Shown here piece by piece: positions 38,275 through 46,798 of a DNA stretch of 64,000 nt. Source of the DNA: Variovorax paradoxus (lineage in GTDB: Bacteria; Pseudomonadota; Gammaproteobacteria; Burkholderiales; Burkholderiaceae_C). The first letter of the stretch is position 1, and every line of letters begins with the position of its first letter. Made by a program: the position numbers and the translations under genes. The notes under the pieces were generated by a model. It saw only the letters and a program-made list of their open reading frames with translations. It was not told where the DNA came from and made no database searches. The stretch covers positions 6,814,501 to 6,878,500 of the forward strand of contig NZ_CP091716.1 of assembly GCF_022009635.1 (NCBI RefSeq). The letters run 5' to 3'.

Positions 38275-39117
38275 TCAGCCCGCTGCAGGCGTGTGCTGCT
38301 CGGCGGCCAGGCAGAGATCGGCCCAGGCGCGGGCCTTGTCGGCCGGGTTGCGCAGCAGGTAGGCCGGGTGATAGGTGGCGACGACCACCGCCGCGCCCTG
38401 CTCTCCGTTCACGGCCAGGGGCACCGCGCGACCGCGCAGCTTGCCCAGCGGATCGCCGCTTTGCATCAAGCTTTGCGCGGCCAGCGGGCCCATCGCCAGC
38501 ACCACGCGGGGCGCGAGCGCCGCGGCGTGCTCGCCGAAGGATTCGGCTATCGGGCGCGGGCTGCCGGGCTGGCCGGCGGCCACGCCGCGGTGGGTGCGCA
38601 TGAGGTGCACGGGCGTCTTGCCGTCGTGCAGCTTCAGGGCGCGCAGCATGTTGTCGAGCAGACGCCCGGCATCGCCCGCGAAGGGCTCGCCGTGACGGCC
38701 GTCGGCCTCGGGCGGCATGTCGGCGACGACCAGCCAGCCGCCTTGGGTAGCAGCCGCATCGCCTGCATCGGCATAGAGGCGGCAGGGCGCCTCGAGCAGC
38801 ACGGCGGCGCCCATCGACGCCGGCGTTGCAGCGGGGCGTGCAACCGGCGCGGGTGCCGCCACGGGGCGGGGGGCCGGCGCGCGCTGCTGCGGCGGCGGTG
38901 GCGCGGAAACGGGCATTTCCGCCTCCATGCGCTCCTCGGCGGTCGGGATGTATTCGTCTTCGGGCGGCGCGGTTTCGGGCGCGGCCTGCACCGGCACCGG
39001 CACGGGTTCGGGCTCGGCTTGCACCACCTGGGGCACGGGCCACCAGACCTTCACGCCCATTTCGTCGAGCATCGCGCGCTGGCGCGCGTCGAGCTTCAAT
39101 GTCTGCACCGCGTTCAT
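38275..39117 (-). CDS. Uracil-DNA-glycosylase-superfamily protein, probably degenerate
   Basis: 280 residues. The C-terminal half (about 110-270) resembles family 4 uracil-DNA glycosylases: [16 protein letters not shown] and [17 protein letters not shown] are clear. However, the four cysteines that hold the iron-sulfur cluster are absent and the active-site motif GEAPG is replaced by ADMPPEADG. The N-terminal 100 residues are Ala/Pro/Glu-rich and unlike known domains. It is coupled to rimI by ATGA. It may be a non-catalytic relative or have a changed function. Confidence 0.72.
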   Translation of the reverse strand: MNAVQTLKLDARQRAMLDEMGVKVWWPVPQVVQAEPEPVPVPVQAAPETAPPEDEYIPTAEERMEAEMPVSAPPPPQQRAPAPRPVAAPAPVARPAATPASMGAAVLLEAPCRLYADAGDAAATQGGWLVVADMPPEADGRHGEPFAGDAGRLLDNMLRALKLHDGKTPVHLMRTHRGVAAGQPGSPRPIAESFGEHAAALAPRVVLAMGPLAAQSLMQSGDPLGKLRGRAVPLAVNGEQGAAVVVATYHPAYLLRNPADKARAWADLCLAAEQHTPAAG

Positions 39118-39656
39118 CGCAAGGCTCCCCAGGCGGTGCCTGTTTCATTCAATCGCAGGCTCATGACGACAGCGTCCTCGCGCTTACCGTCATGGGCCGG
39201 GTAGTAGCCCTTGCGCACGCCCACGCTGCGGAAGCCCTGCCGCACGTAGATGTCGAGCGCGCGCTGGTTGCTCTGGCGCACTTCGAGCCACAGCCACTGC
39301 GCGCCCTCGCCGCGTGCCCAGCCGCCCAGCGCTTCGAGCATGAGCGGCGCCCAGCCCTGGCGCTGGAAGGCCGGGGCCACGGTGATGTTCAGCAGGTGTA
39401 CCTCGTCGACGCCCTTCATGGCCACGAAGTAGCCGATGAGCGTTTCGCCCAGGGTGGTGACGGGCGAGGTGACGCCCTGCGCCACGCCTGGGGCCAGCAG
39501 GCACTGGCAGTGATAGCCCACGGCCATGGAATCGGTGAAGTTGGCGCGCGTCCAGGGGTGGCTGTAGGCCGTCTGCTCCACCGCGCAGACAGCGTCGATC
39601 CGCTCGATGGTGAGCGGTTCGAGGCGGGCTTCGACGGGCTGGAGGACGGCGCTCAT
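39114..39656 (-). CDS. rimI: Ribosomal protein S18 alanine N-acetyltransferase-like GNAT
   Basis: 180-residue GNAT. The acetyl-CoA motif appears as VAPAFQRQGWAPLMLEAL (about residues 92-109), preceded by EVHLLNITV and followed by LEVRQSNQRALDIYVRQGF, strongly RimI-like. RimI acetylates the N-terminal alanine of S18. It overlaps tsaB upstream (ATGA) and the glycosylase-like gene downstream (ATGA). The common bacterial tsaB-rimI association supports the call. Confidence 0.9.
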   Translation of the reverse strand: MSAVLQPVEARLEPLTIERIDAVCAVEQTAYSHPWTRANFTDSMAVGYHCQCLLAPGVAQGVTSPVTTLGETLIGYFVAMKGVDEVHLLNITVAPAFQRQGWAPLMLEALGGWARGEGAQWLWLEVRQSNQRALDIYVRQGFRSVGVRKGYYPAHDGKREDAVVMSLRLNETGTAWGALR

Positions 39657-40384
39657 GCGTGGCTGGAAGGGGCTGCTGCTGCTGCCGATGCGGCGGCCGC
39701 CTTGATGGCGGCGCGCTCTTCGGTGGTCTGCGCCACTTTATCGCGAACATAGAGCGGCCAGGCCTGTGCCGCCGGGACGGTGCGGCCGGCCGCGAGCAGC
39801 GCGGGCGCGAGCCGCAGCATGGCGGTGGCGGTGGGCAGGGCCTCGTGGCGGGCGGCGGCCGGCGCCAGGCGCGGGCCATAGGCGGCGAAGGCGTTGCCGG
39901 CCAGCGCGTAGCCGGCGGGTACTTCGAGGGCCTCGGGCGACAGCAGCAGGGGCTCGTCATCGCCACCCAAGCTTCCCAGGGGGCCGGCAGCGGAGAAGTC
40001 GTAGCGCGCGGCGTAGAGCTGGTCCATGCGGGCATCGAGCACCGCCACCACCTGCTGCGCGCCGAAGGCATGGCGCGCTTCCTCGGCCACGGCCAGCAGG
40101 GTGTCGACAGGCAGCAGCGGCACGTCGGCGCCGAAAGCCAGCCCCTGGGCCACCGAGCAGGCGGTGCGCAGGCCGGTGAACGAGCCGGGGCCGCGGCCGA
40201 AGACGATGGCGTCCAGCTCGGCCAGTGCGAGTCCGGCTTCGCCCAGCAGCTGCTGGATCAGCGGGAGCAAGGTGGTCGAGGCCTGCGCGCCGCCCACGCC
40301 GTTGTGGGCCAGCAGCCGCTCGCCGTGCAGCACCGCGACCGACAGGTGCTCGGTGCTCGTGTCGAAGGCCAGCAATCTAGACAT
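39653..40384 (-). CDS. tsaB: tRNA t6A threonylcarbamoyltransferase complex component TsaB
   Basis: Inactive ASKHA-fold partner of TsaD in making t6A37 of tRNA. 243 residues. It starts MSRLLAFDTSTEHLSVAVLHG and contains FGRGPGSFTGLRTACSVAQGLAF (split here: GRGPGSFTGLRTACSVA, about residues 64-80), the TsaB signature. First gene of the tsaB-rimI-UDG-like unit, with overlapping stop and start. tsaC lies 5 kb away in this window. Confidence 0.95.
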   Translation of the reverse strand: MSRLLAFDTSTEHLSVAVLHGERLLAHNGVGGAQASTTLLPLIQQLLGEAGLALAELDAIVFGRGPGSFTGLRTACSVAQGLAFGADVPLLPVDTLLAVAEEARHAFGAQQVVAVLDARMDQLYAARYDFSAAGPLGSLGGDDEPLLLSPEALEVPAGYALAGNAFAAYGPRLAPAAARHEALPTATAMLRLAPALLAAGRTVPAAQAWPLYVRDKVAQTTEERAAIKAAAASAAAAAPSSHA

Positions 40385-40495
40385 TGGCGGGACACCCCGG
40401 GGCCGCGCCCGCGGCGGGCGGGCGGAGAAAGAAACGGGGCGAAAGAGGCATGCCCCGATTATCGAGGGGCCGCCAATCCCGGTCGCTACCCTGCG

Positions 40496-41263
40496 TTATC
40501 CCGCTTTGTCGCTCAGCAGAACGGCCAGCCCCGCCTGGCGCAGCGGCGCCAGCGCCCTGGCGGGAGCGTCCGGCGATACCAGCAGCGTGGTGGCCGAGGT
40601 CACCGGGTTGACCACCCAGGCCGAGGCTGCGCCCAGCTTTTCGGACGAGGCCAGCACCACCGTCTCGGCCGACGCGGCCATCAGCGCGCGCTTGATCTCG
40701 GCTTCCTCGACATCGCCGGTGGTCAGCCCGGCCTCGGCATGCACGCCGGTGACGCCCATGAAGTAGGTGTCGGCATGGATGCGCGAGATGGCCGCCATCG
40801 CCGCCGAGCCCACGGCCACGAGCGAGTGCTTGAACAGCCGCCCGCCGATCAGCACCACCTCGATGCCGGCATGCGACACCAGCTCCACCGCCACTGACGG
40901 GCTGTGCGTGACCACCGTGGCCTGCAGGTTGCGCGGCAGGTGGCGCGCGAGCTGCACGGCGGTGGTGCCGCCGTCGATGAACACCACCTGCCCCGGCTTC
41001 ACCAGGCGCGCGGCGGCGCGGCCGATGGCGACCTTCTCGCCGGAGGCCAGCTGCTGGCGCCCCGCGAAATCGGCCTCGGCCGGCGCGAGCGGCAAGGCGC
41101 CGCCGTGCACGCGCTGCAGCAGGCCTTCGGCCGCCATCTCGCGCAGGTCGCGGCGCAGCGTGTCTTCCGACAGGCCGAGTTCTTCGCTGAGCGCCTTGGC
41201 GACGACATTGCCGTCGCGCCGCAGGACCGAAAGGATGTGTTGCTTGCGCTGGCTGGTGAGCAT
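40496..41263 (-). CDS. DeoR-family transcriptional regulator
   Basis: 255 residues. N-terminal DeoR HTH (about 5-58; SEELGLSEDTLRRDLREMAAEG) and C-terminal DeoRC sugar-phosphate sensor domain (FIDGGTTAVQLARHLP; GVTGVHAEAGLTTGD), which binds phosphorylated sugars in this family. The start at MLTSQRKQHIL fits family length; a Met eight codons upstream is possible. It is divergent from the NudK-like Nudix gene, with direct repeats in between. Confidence 0.88.
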   Translation of the reverse strand: MLTSQRKQHILSVLRRDGNVVAKALSEELGLSEDTLRRDLREMAAEGLLQRVHGGALPLAPAEADFAGRQQLASGEKVAIGRAAARLVKPGQVVFIDGGTTAVQLARHLPRNLQATVVTHSPSVAVELVSHAGIEVVLIGGRLFKHSLVAVGSAAMAAISRIHADTYFMGVTGVHAEAGLTTGDVEEAEIKRALMAASAETVVLASSEKLGAASAWVVNPVTSATTLLVSPDAPARALAPLRQAGLAVLLSDKAG

Positions 41264-41295
41264 CGGGCGATGGTATCGGGCCTGCATGCTTTCTA

Positions 41296-41321
41296 CACGA
41301 ATTTTCTTGTTATTGCACGAA
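41296..41321. promoter_or_regulatory. Direct CACGAA repeats in the DeoR/Nudix divergent region
   Basis: CACGAA occurs at 41296-41301 and 41316-41321, exactly 20 bases apart, separated by an AT-rich stretch. DeoR-type regulators often bind tandem repeats. The repeats lie between the divergent DeoR and Nudix genes and could serve autoregulation. Confidence 0.4.
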
Positions 41322-41343
41322 CATGCACATATGCTTGCCGCCC

Positions 41344-41937
41344 ATGACACTCCAAGACCGCGTCCGGGTGCACGAAGTCACCCTGCTTTCCGACAACTGG
41401 TACACCCTGCGCACCACCGCCTTCGACTGGCGGCGCAACGACGGCCAGTGGCAGCGCATGCACCGCGAGACCTACGACCGCGGCAACGGCGCCACGCTGC
41501 TGCCGTACAACCTCGCGCGGCGCACGGTGCTGCTGGTGCGCCAGTTCCGCTACCCGGCCTTCGTCAACGGGCATGACGACCTGCTGATCGAGGCCGCCGC
41601 CGGCCTGCTCGACAACGCGGCGCCAGAAGAGCGCATCCGCGCCGAGGTCGAGGAAGAACTCGGCTACAGGCTCGGCGAGGTGCGCAAGATCTTCGAGAGC
41701 TTCATGAGCCCCGGCTCGGTGACCGAGAAGCTGCATTTCTTCGTCGCGCCCTACGAGCCCTCGATGCGCGTCGGCGCGGGCGGCGGGCTGGCCGAGGAAG
41801 GCGAGGACATCGAGGTGCTGGAACTGGACATCGACGAGGCGCTGGCCATGGTGGCCGACGGCCGCATCGCCGACGCCAAGACGGTGATGCTGCTGTATCA
41901 CGCGCGCCTGCACCTGTTTGCCGGGCCGGGCCTATGA
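41344..41937 (+). CDS. nudK: NudK-like Nudix hydrolase
   Basis: 197 residues. Nudix box region AGLLDNAAPEERIRAEVEEELGY is near residues 90-112 (in part GLLDNAAPEERIRAEVEEE), with the GDP-mannose/ADP-ribose pyrophosphatase pattern of E. coli NudK: ENWVNY-like start is not seen but LLVRQFRYPAFVNG and ESFMSPGSVTEKLHFFVA are. Hydrolyses nucleoside diphosphate sugars such as GDP-mannose in that family. The start at MTLQDRVRVHEV is chosen over a Met seven codons upstream. ogt follows 39 bases later. Confidence 0.83.
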   Translation: MTLQDRVRVHEVTLLSDNWYTLRTTAFDWRRNDGQWQRMHRETYDRGNGATLLPYNLARRTVLLVRQFRYPAFVNGHDDLLIEAAAGLLDNAAPEERIRAEVEEELGYRLGEVRKIFESFMSPGSVTEKLHFFVAPYEPSMRVGAGGGLAEEGEDIEVLELDIDEALAMVADGRIADAKTVMLLYHARLHLFAGPGL

Positions 41938-41976
41938 TTTCTTCGCCGATCGCCCAGGACGCCCAGGAGCCCTTTC

Positions 41977-42564
41977 ATGCACGCTGCCGCCGCACCCAAC
42001 AGCCACGCCGTCTTCAGCACCGTGGGCGGCTTTTGCGCCATCGCCTGGAACGGCACGGGCATCACGCGCTTCGTGCTGCAGTCGGAGAGCCCCGAGGCGG
42101 CCGACCGCAACATGCGCCGCCGCCTGCCGCTCGCGCGGCCCGGCACGCCCCCGCCGGAGGTGGCCGAGGCGATTGCCGCCGCACAACGCTACTTCGCGGG
42201 TGAGCCCACCGATTTCTCCGCCTTCACGCTCGACCTGCACGAGCAGGATGCCTTCTTCGCGCGGGTCTACGCCGCCGCCCGCAAGCTCGGCTGGGGCGAC
42301 ACCACCACCTACGGCACGCTCGCGAAGGAACTGGGCGAAGGCCCCGAGGCCGCGCGCGACGTCGGCCAGGCCATGGCCCGTAACCCGGTGTCGCTGATCA
42401 TTCCCTGCCATCGCGTGCTGGCGGCCGGCGGCAAGCTGGGCGGCTTCTCGGCGCCGGGCGGCCCGGCCGTGAAGATCCACATGCTGCAGCTCGAAGGCGT
42501 GCACTTCGACGCGCAGCTCGCCCAGCAGGAGACCGCCGGCGCGCAGGCTTCCTTCGGCTTCTGA
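41977..42564 (+). CDS. ogt: Methylated-DNA-protein-cysteine methyltransferase
   Basis: Suicide repair protein that transfers alkyl groups from O6-alkylguanine to its own cysteine. 195 residues. The active site is NPVSLIIPCHRVLAAGG with the acceptor Cys in PCHRV; the HTH-like segment WGDTTTYGTLAKELGEGPEA precedes it. An N-terminal domain of about 85 residues and a short C-terminal tail complete it. It lies after the NudK-like gene on the same strand; the two may be co-transcribed. Confidence 0.93.
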   Translation: MHAAAAPNSHAVFSTVGGFCAIAWNGTGITRFVLQSESPEAADRNMRRRLPLARPGTPPPEVAEAIAAAQRYFAGEPTDFSAFTLDLHEQDAFFARVYAAARKLGWGDTTTYGTLAKELGEGPEAARDVGQAMARNPVSLIIPCHRVLAAGGKLGGFSAPGGPAVKIHMLQLEGVHFDAQLAQQETAGAQASFGF

Positions 42565-42601
42565 AGAAGCCCCGGCATACCCGCCTCGGGATAATGGGCG
42601 C

Positions 42602-44044
42602 ATGCCCTTTGCCGCACGCACGTCCCCTCGCCTTTCCCCCCGCGCCGCCGGCGCATTGATCTCCCTCGCGATGCTGGCTCCGGCCGGCGCCCTCGCCCAG
42701 CAAGCCTTTCCCTCCCAGGTCGACGCCGCCCTCGCCCGCGCCAAGGTGCCGCGCGAAGCGGTGACGATGCTGGTGGCCGATGCCGACGGCTCCCGCCCGC
42801 CGCGCCTGGCCTGGCGCACGCAGGTGCCGGTGAACCCAGCGTCGATCATGAAGCTGGTGACCACCTATGCCGCGCTCGACCTGCTCGGGCCGGCCTACAA
42901 CTGGACCACCCCGGTCTACACCGACGGCACCGTGAGCAACGGCGTGCTCAACGGCAACCTCTACATCAAGGGCCAGGGCGATCCCAAGCTGGTGCTGGAG
43001 CGCATGTGGCTGCTGCTGCGCCATGTGCAGGGGCTGGGCATCACCACGGTGAACGGCGACATCGTGATCGACCGCAGCGCCTTCGAGAACACGGTCGAGG
43101 GCGACCCGGCCGCCTTCGACGGCGAGCCGCTGCGCCCGTACAACGCCTCGCCCGACGCGCTGCTGGTCAATTTCAAGTCGGTCAACATGAGCTTCGCGCC
43201 CGACCGCGCCGGCCAGTTCGCCCGCGTGAACTACGAGCCTCCGCTGGCCAGCGTGGCGATGCCAGCCACGGTGCCGCTGGTGCCCGGCGAATGCGGCGAC
43301 TGGCGCACCGCGCTGCGCGCCGACTTCGCCGACGTGAACCGCATCCGCTTCAACGGCGGCTTTCCCGCCGGCTGCGGCGAGAGGAGCTGGGCCGTGGCCT
43401 ATGCCGACCCGCGCACCTACAGCCTGCGCGCCATCGGCGGCATGTGGGCCGAGATGGGCGGGCGCGTGGGCGGGCAGATGCGCGAGGGGCGCGTGCCGGC
43501 GGGGCTGAAGCCGGCCTTCGAGTTCGAGTCGCCGCCGCTGGCCGAGGTGGTGCGCGACATCAACAAATACAGCAACAACGTGATGGCGCAGCAGCTGTTC
43601 CTCACGATCGGGCTCACGCAGAAGAACCGCGGCACCTTCGAGGCCTCGCGCACCGCGCTGGGCCAGTGGTGGCGCGACCGCATCGGCACGGGCGAGGCGC
43701 CGCCGGTGTTCGAGAACGGCTCGGGCCTGTCGCGCGACGAGCGCATCAGCGCGGCGGCGCTCGGCAAGATGCTGCAGGTGGCGTGGCGCTCGCCGGTGAT
43801 GCCGGAGCTGGTCTCCTCGCTGCCGGCCATGGGCGTGGACGGCACGCTGAAGAAGCGCACGCTGCGCTCGGGCGGCTCCGCCCACCTGAAGACCGGCACG
43901 CTGCGCGACGCCTCGGGTGTGGCCGGCTTCGTGGACGGCGCGAGCGGCCGGCGCTACGTGCTGGTGGCCATCGCCAACGCCGAGAACGCGGTGGCCGCGC
44001 GCGCCGCGTTCGACGCGCTGGTCGACTGGGCCTCGCAGGACTGA
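42602..44044 (+). CDS. dacB: D-alanyl-D-alanine carboxypeptidase/endopeptidase (PBP4)
   Basis: Class C low-molecular-weight penicillin-binding protein acting on periplasmic peptidoglycan. 480 residues with an N-terminal signal peptide (cleavage after LAQ near residue 37). The three active-site motifs are visible: SIMK with Ser81 and Lys84, the SxN-type YSNNVMAQQL, and KTG in LKTGTLRDASGVAGF. The large insert domain between the first motifs is typical of PBP4. Plus-strand neighbours ogt upstream and a lipase-like gene downstream. Confidence 0.95.
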   Translation: MPFAARTSPRLSPRAAGALISLAMLAPAGALAQQAFPSQVDAALARAKVPREAVTMLVADADGSRPPRLAWRTQVPVNPASIMKLVTTYAALDLLGPAYNWTTPVYTDGTVSNGVLNGNLYIKGQGDPKLVLERMWLLLRHVQGLGITTVNGDIVIDRSAFENTVEGDPAAFDGEPLRPYNASPDALLVNFKSVNMSFAPDRAGQFARVNYEPPLASVAMPATVPLVPGECGDWRTALRADFADVNRIRFNGGFPAGCGERSWAVAYADPRTYSLRAIGGMWAEMGGRVGGQMREGRVPAGLKPAFEFESPPLAEVVRDINKYSNNVMAQQLFLTIGLTQKNRGTFEASRTALGQWWRDRIGTGEAPPVFENGSGLSRDERISAAALGKMLQVAWRSPVMPELVSSLPAMGVDGTLKKRTLRSGGSAHLKTGTLRDASGVAGFVDGASGRRYVLVAIANAENAVAARAAFDALVDWASQD

Positions 44045-44144
44045 CCCCCGCCCGGGGCGCTACAGCGTTGTACTGAAAAAATCTACCGGGGTGCGCCGTC
44101 TTGCGCGCAGCCCCAGCCCCTGCGCAAAATCGCTGCGGGTCATG

Positions 44145-44158
44145 CGAACGACCGTTCG
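44145..44158. promoter_or_regulatory. TetR-like dyad upstream of the lipase-like gene
   Basis: CGAACG (44145-44150), two bases, then CGTTCG (44153-44158), 45 bases before the ATG of the secreted hydrolase. The pattern and sequence resemble TetR-family operators. No TetR gene lies in the window, so the regulator would act from elsewhere. Confidence 0.4.
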
Positions 44159-44203
44159 TTTCGATCCTCCGGCACGACAGCATCAACGCAGGAGACATTC
44201 CCG

Positions 44204-45784
44204 ATGAAAAGACCGCTGCACATTCCCGCATCGGCGTTCGCACTTGCGGGCGCCGCATTGTTGTTGACCGCCTGTGGCGGTGGTGGAGACGGCGGAGGGA
44301 TCGGCTTCGGCGGGCTGCTGCCCGGCGGCGGCGGCGGCGACACCGGACGCGGCTCGGTGGTGTCCGGGCCGCCCACGCAGACGGCCAACCTGACCGCCAC
44401 CCAGCTCAATGCCAGCTTGCAGGCCAGCGACCAGGGCAAGGCGCTGCTGCAGGTGGCCGGCGCGCCCAAGTGCGGCATCGACCTGCGCTACATGGAATAC
44501 CGCACCATCGGCGGCAAGAACGAAGCCACCAACGCCACCGCCGCGATCATGGTGCCCACGGGCAGCGACGTGGCCTGCAGCGGCGCGCGGCCGGTGGTGC
44601 TCTATGCCCACGGCACCACGCCGGCGCGCAACTACAACCTGGCGAAGTGGACCGACACCACCCAGCCGGCGTCCGGCGAAGGCATGCTGGTGGCAGCCAT
44701 GTTCGCGGCGCAGGGCTTCATCGTGGTGGCGCCCAACTACGCGGGCTACGACAAGTCGACCCTGCCCTACCACCCCTATCTGAACGGCGACCAGCAGGGC
44801 AAGGACATGGTCGATGCGCTCACCGCGGCGCGCAAGACCTTCGGCGACATCGGCGCCACGGACGCGGGTTCGCTCTTCATCACCGGCTACTCGCAGGGCG
44901 GCTATGTCGCGATGGCGGCGCACCGCGAGATGCAGGCCACCGGCAAGTCGGTGACGGCTGCGGCGCCGCTGTCGGCGCCCTCGGCCATCAGCCTCTTGAC
45001 CGACTACACCTTCGAAGGCTGGCCGGCGCTGGGCGCCACCATCTTCGTGCCGCTGCTGACGACCAGCTGGCAACAGCAGTTCGGCAACGTCTACAACGCC
45101 ACCACCGACATCTACGAGAACCAGTACGCCAACGGCATCGACACCCTGCTGCCGAGCCTGACGCCCATCACCACGCTGTTCTCGAACGGCAAGCTGCCGC
45201 AGCTCGCGCTGTTCCCGGCCGATGCGGTGCCGGGACCGCTGAATTCGCAGCTGTCGATCTTCTACGGCGCCAACAACCTGATCCGCCAGAGCTATCTGAC
45301 GCAGGCGGCGAGCGACATCACGTCGAACCCCTGCACCGGCAATGCGCTGCCGACCACGGCGGCCTCGGTGGGCACGGCCACGCCGCTGGACTGCAAGCCG
45401 ACCACGGGCTTCAGGCGGGCGGCGGTGGCGAACGACCTGCGCAACTGGGTGCCGGCCAAGCCGGTGCTGATGTGCGGCGGCGCCAACGACCCGACGGTGA
45501 ACTTCGCCAGCACCCGCGCCACGGCCGGCTACTTCCGCGCCAAGGGCATGCCCGCCGCCGCGCTGACGGTGGTTGACCTGGAAGATTCGGGCGCGACCGA
45601 CGCCTACTCGGCGGCCCGCGCCGGCTTCGCTCAGGCCAAGAGCCTGCTGGCGCAGAACACGCCGGGCAGCGCGACCGACAAGGCCACGGCCGTGACCCAG
45701 GCCTACCACGGCACGCTGGCGCCACCGTTCTGCCTGGCTTCGGCGCGCGGTTTCTTCCAGGGCGTGCTGGCCGCCGGAAGCTGA
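44204..45784 (+). CDS. Secreted alpha/beta-hydrolase lipoprotein (lipase-like)
   Basis: 526 residues. Lipoprotein signal peptide with lipobox LLTAC (Cys about residue 24), followed by a Gly-rich linker. The hydrolase core has the nucleophile elbow ITGYSQGGYVAMAA, an oxyanion region YAHGTTPARNYN, and a possible catalytic Asp in CGGANDPTVNFAS. It resembles secretory lipases/esterases anchored to the outer membrane; substrate unknown. It is preceded by a TetR-like dyad and a good Shine-Dalgarno (AGGAGA). Confidence 0.83.
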   Translation: MKRPLHIPASAFALAGAALLLTACGGGGDGGGIGFGGLLPGGGGGDTGRGSVVSGPPTQTANLTATQLNASLQASDQGKALLQVAGAPKCGIDLRYMEYRTIGGKNEATNATAAIMVPTGSDVACSGARPVVLYAHGTTPARNYNLAKWTDTTQPASGEGMLVAAMFAAQGFIVVAPNYAGYDKSTLPYHPYLNGDQQGKDMVDALTAARKTFGDIGATDAGSLFITGYSQGGYVAMAAHREMQATGKSVTAAAPLSAPSAISLLTDYTFEGWPALGATIFVPLLTTSWQQQFGNVYNATTDIYENQYANGIDTLLPSLTPITTLFSNGKLPQLALFPADAVPGPLNSQLSIFYGANNLIRQSYLTQAASDITSNPCTGNALPTTAASVGTATPLDCKPTTGFRRAAVANDLRNWVPAKPVLMCGGANDPTVNFASTRATAGYFRAKGMPAAALTVVDLEDSGATDAYSAARAGFAQAKSLLAQNTPGSATDKATAVTQAYHGTLAPPFCLASARGFFQGVLAAGS

Positions 45785-45796
45785 CCGGACGGGGGA

Positions 45797-46798
45797 TCAG
45801 GCGGCCGCTGCGCGCTGGAGGCGGTCTTTCACGCCTTCCCACTCGGGGGTGTCAGGCGGTGTCTCGACCCAGATGAGCTTGACGCCTTCCGTGTCGAACG
45901 CGCGCAGCACCGCGAACAGCTGCTGCGCGCTGGTCGCCGCGTCGTCGGGCATGCGCCGCAGCAGCACGCGCTGCGAACGGCTGCGCACTACCGAGCGCGA
46001 CCACACGGCGATGTGCGCGGCATTGGCGCCCAGCACGTCGAGCCCGGTCTGGATGGCCTTGGCGTCCATCAGGCGCACCTTGGCGTCGGGCGCGTAGTGC
46101 GCTTCCAACGTGCCCGAGGCGCGCGGGTCGGGTGTTTCGAGCACTTCGCGGTCGGCGAGCTTCTCGCCGCAGGCGGCTTCGATCTGCGCACGCGTGATGA
46201 GGCCCGGGCGCAGCAGCACGGGCGCGCCGCGGCTGCAGTCGACGATGGTCGATTCGATGCCGACTTCGCAGGCCCCGCCGTCGACCACCGGCAGCGCGTC
46301 GCCGAACTCGTCGTACACATGCTGCGCCGTGGTCGGGCTGACGCGGCCGAAGCGGTTGGCGCTCGGGCCCGCGAGCCCCGGCACGCCCTGCTCGGCGCAG
46401 GCCAGCAGCAGTGCCTGCGCCACCGGATGCGAGGGGCAGCGCAGGCCGATGGTGTCCTGTCCCCCGGCGGCGGCCGCGCCCACGCCGGGCTGGCGCGTGA
46501 CGATCAGCGTGAGCGGGCCGGGCCAGAAGGCCTGCACCAGCTTCTGCGCGAAAGGCGGCAGCGGCTGGGCGAAGCGCGACAGCGACTCGGCGCCCTTGGT
46601 GCCGGCCGCCACGTGGACGATCAGCGGATGGTCGGCGGGCCGCCCCTTGGCCTTGAAGATGCCGGCCACGGCGGTGTCGCAGCTCGCGTCGGCGCCCAGG
46701 CCGTAGACGGTCTCGGTCGGGAAGGCGACGAGGCCCCCCGCGCGCAGCACGCGCACGGCCTCGGCGATGGCGTCGGGGGAGCGGCCGTCGAGGATCAT
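45797..46798 (-). CDS. tsaC: L-threonylcarbamoyladenylate synthase (Sua5 type)
   Basis: First enzyme of t6A tRNA modification: threonine, bicarbonate and ATP to threonylcarbamoyl-AMP. 333 residues, the long form: YrdC domain (about 1-200; FPTETVYGLGADAS, KAKGRPADHPLIVHV) plus a C-terminal Sua5 domain. Its ATG overlaps the purK stop (ATGA). It is the last gene of the purE-purK-tsaC operon. tsaB is also in the window. Confidence 0.93.
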   Translation of the reverse strand: MILDGRSPDAIAEAVRVLRAGGLVAFPTETVYGLGADASCDTAVAGIFKAKGRPADHPLIVHVAAGTKGAESLSRFAQPLPPFAQKLVQAFWPGPLTLIVTRQPGVGAAAAGGQDTIGLRCPSHPVAQALLLACAEQGVPGLAGPSANRFGRVSPTTAQHVYDEFGDALPVVDGGACEVGIESTIVDCSRGAPVLLRPGLITRAQIEAACGEKLADREVLETPDPRASGTLEAHYAPDAKVRLMDAKAIQTGLDVLGANAAHIAVWSRSVVRSRSQRVLLRRMPDDAATSAQQLFAVLRAFDTEGVKLIWVETPPDTPEWEGVKDRLQRAAAA

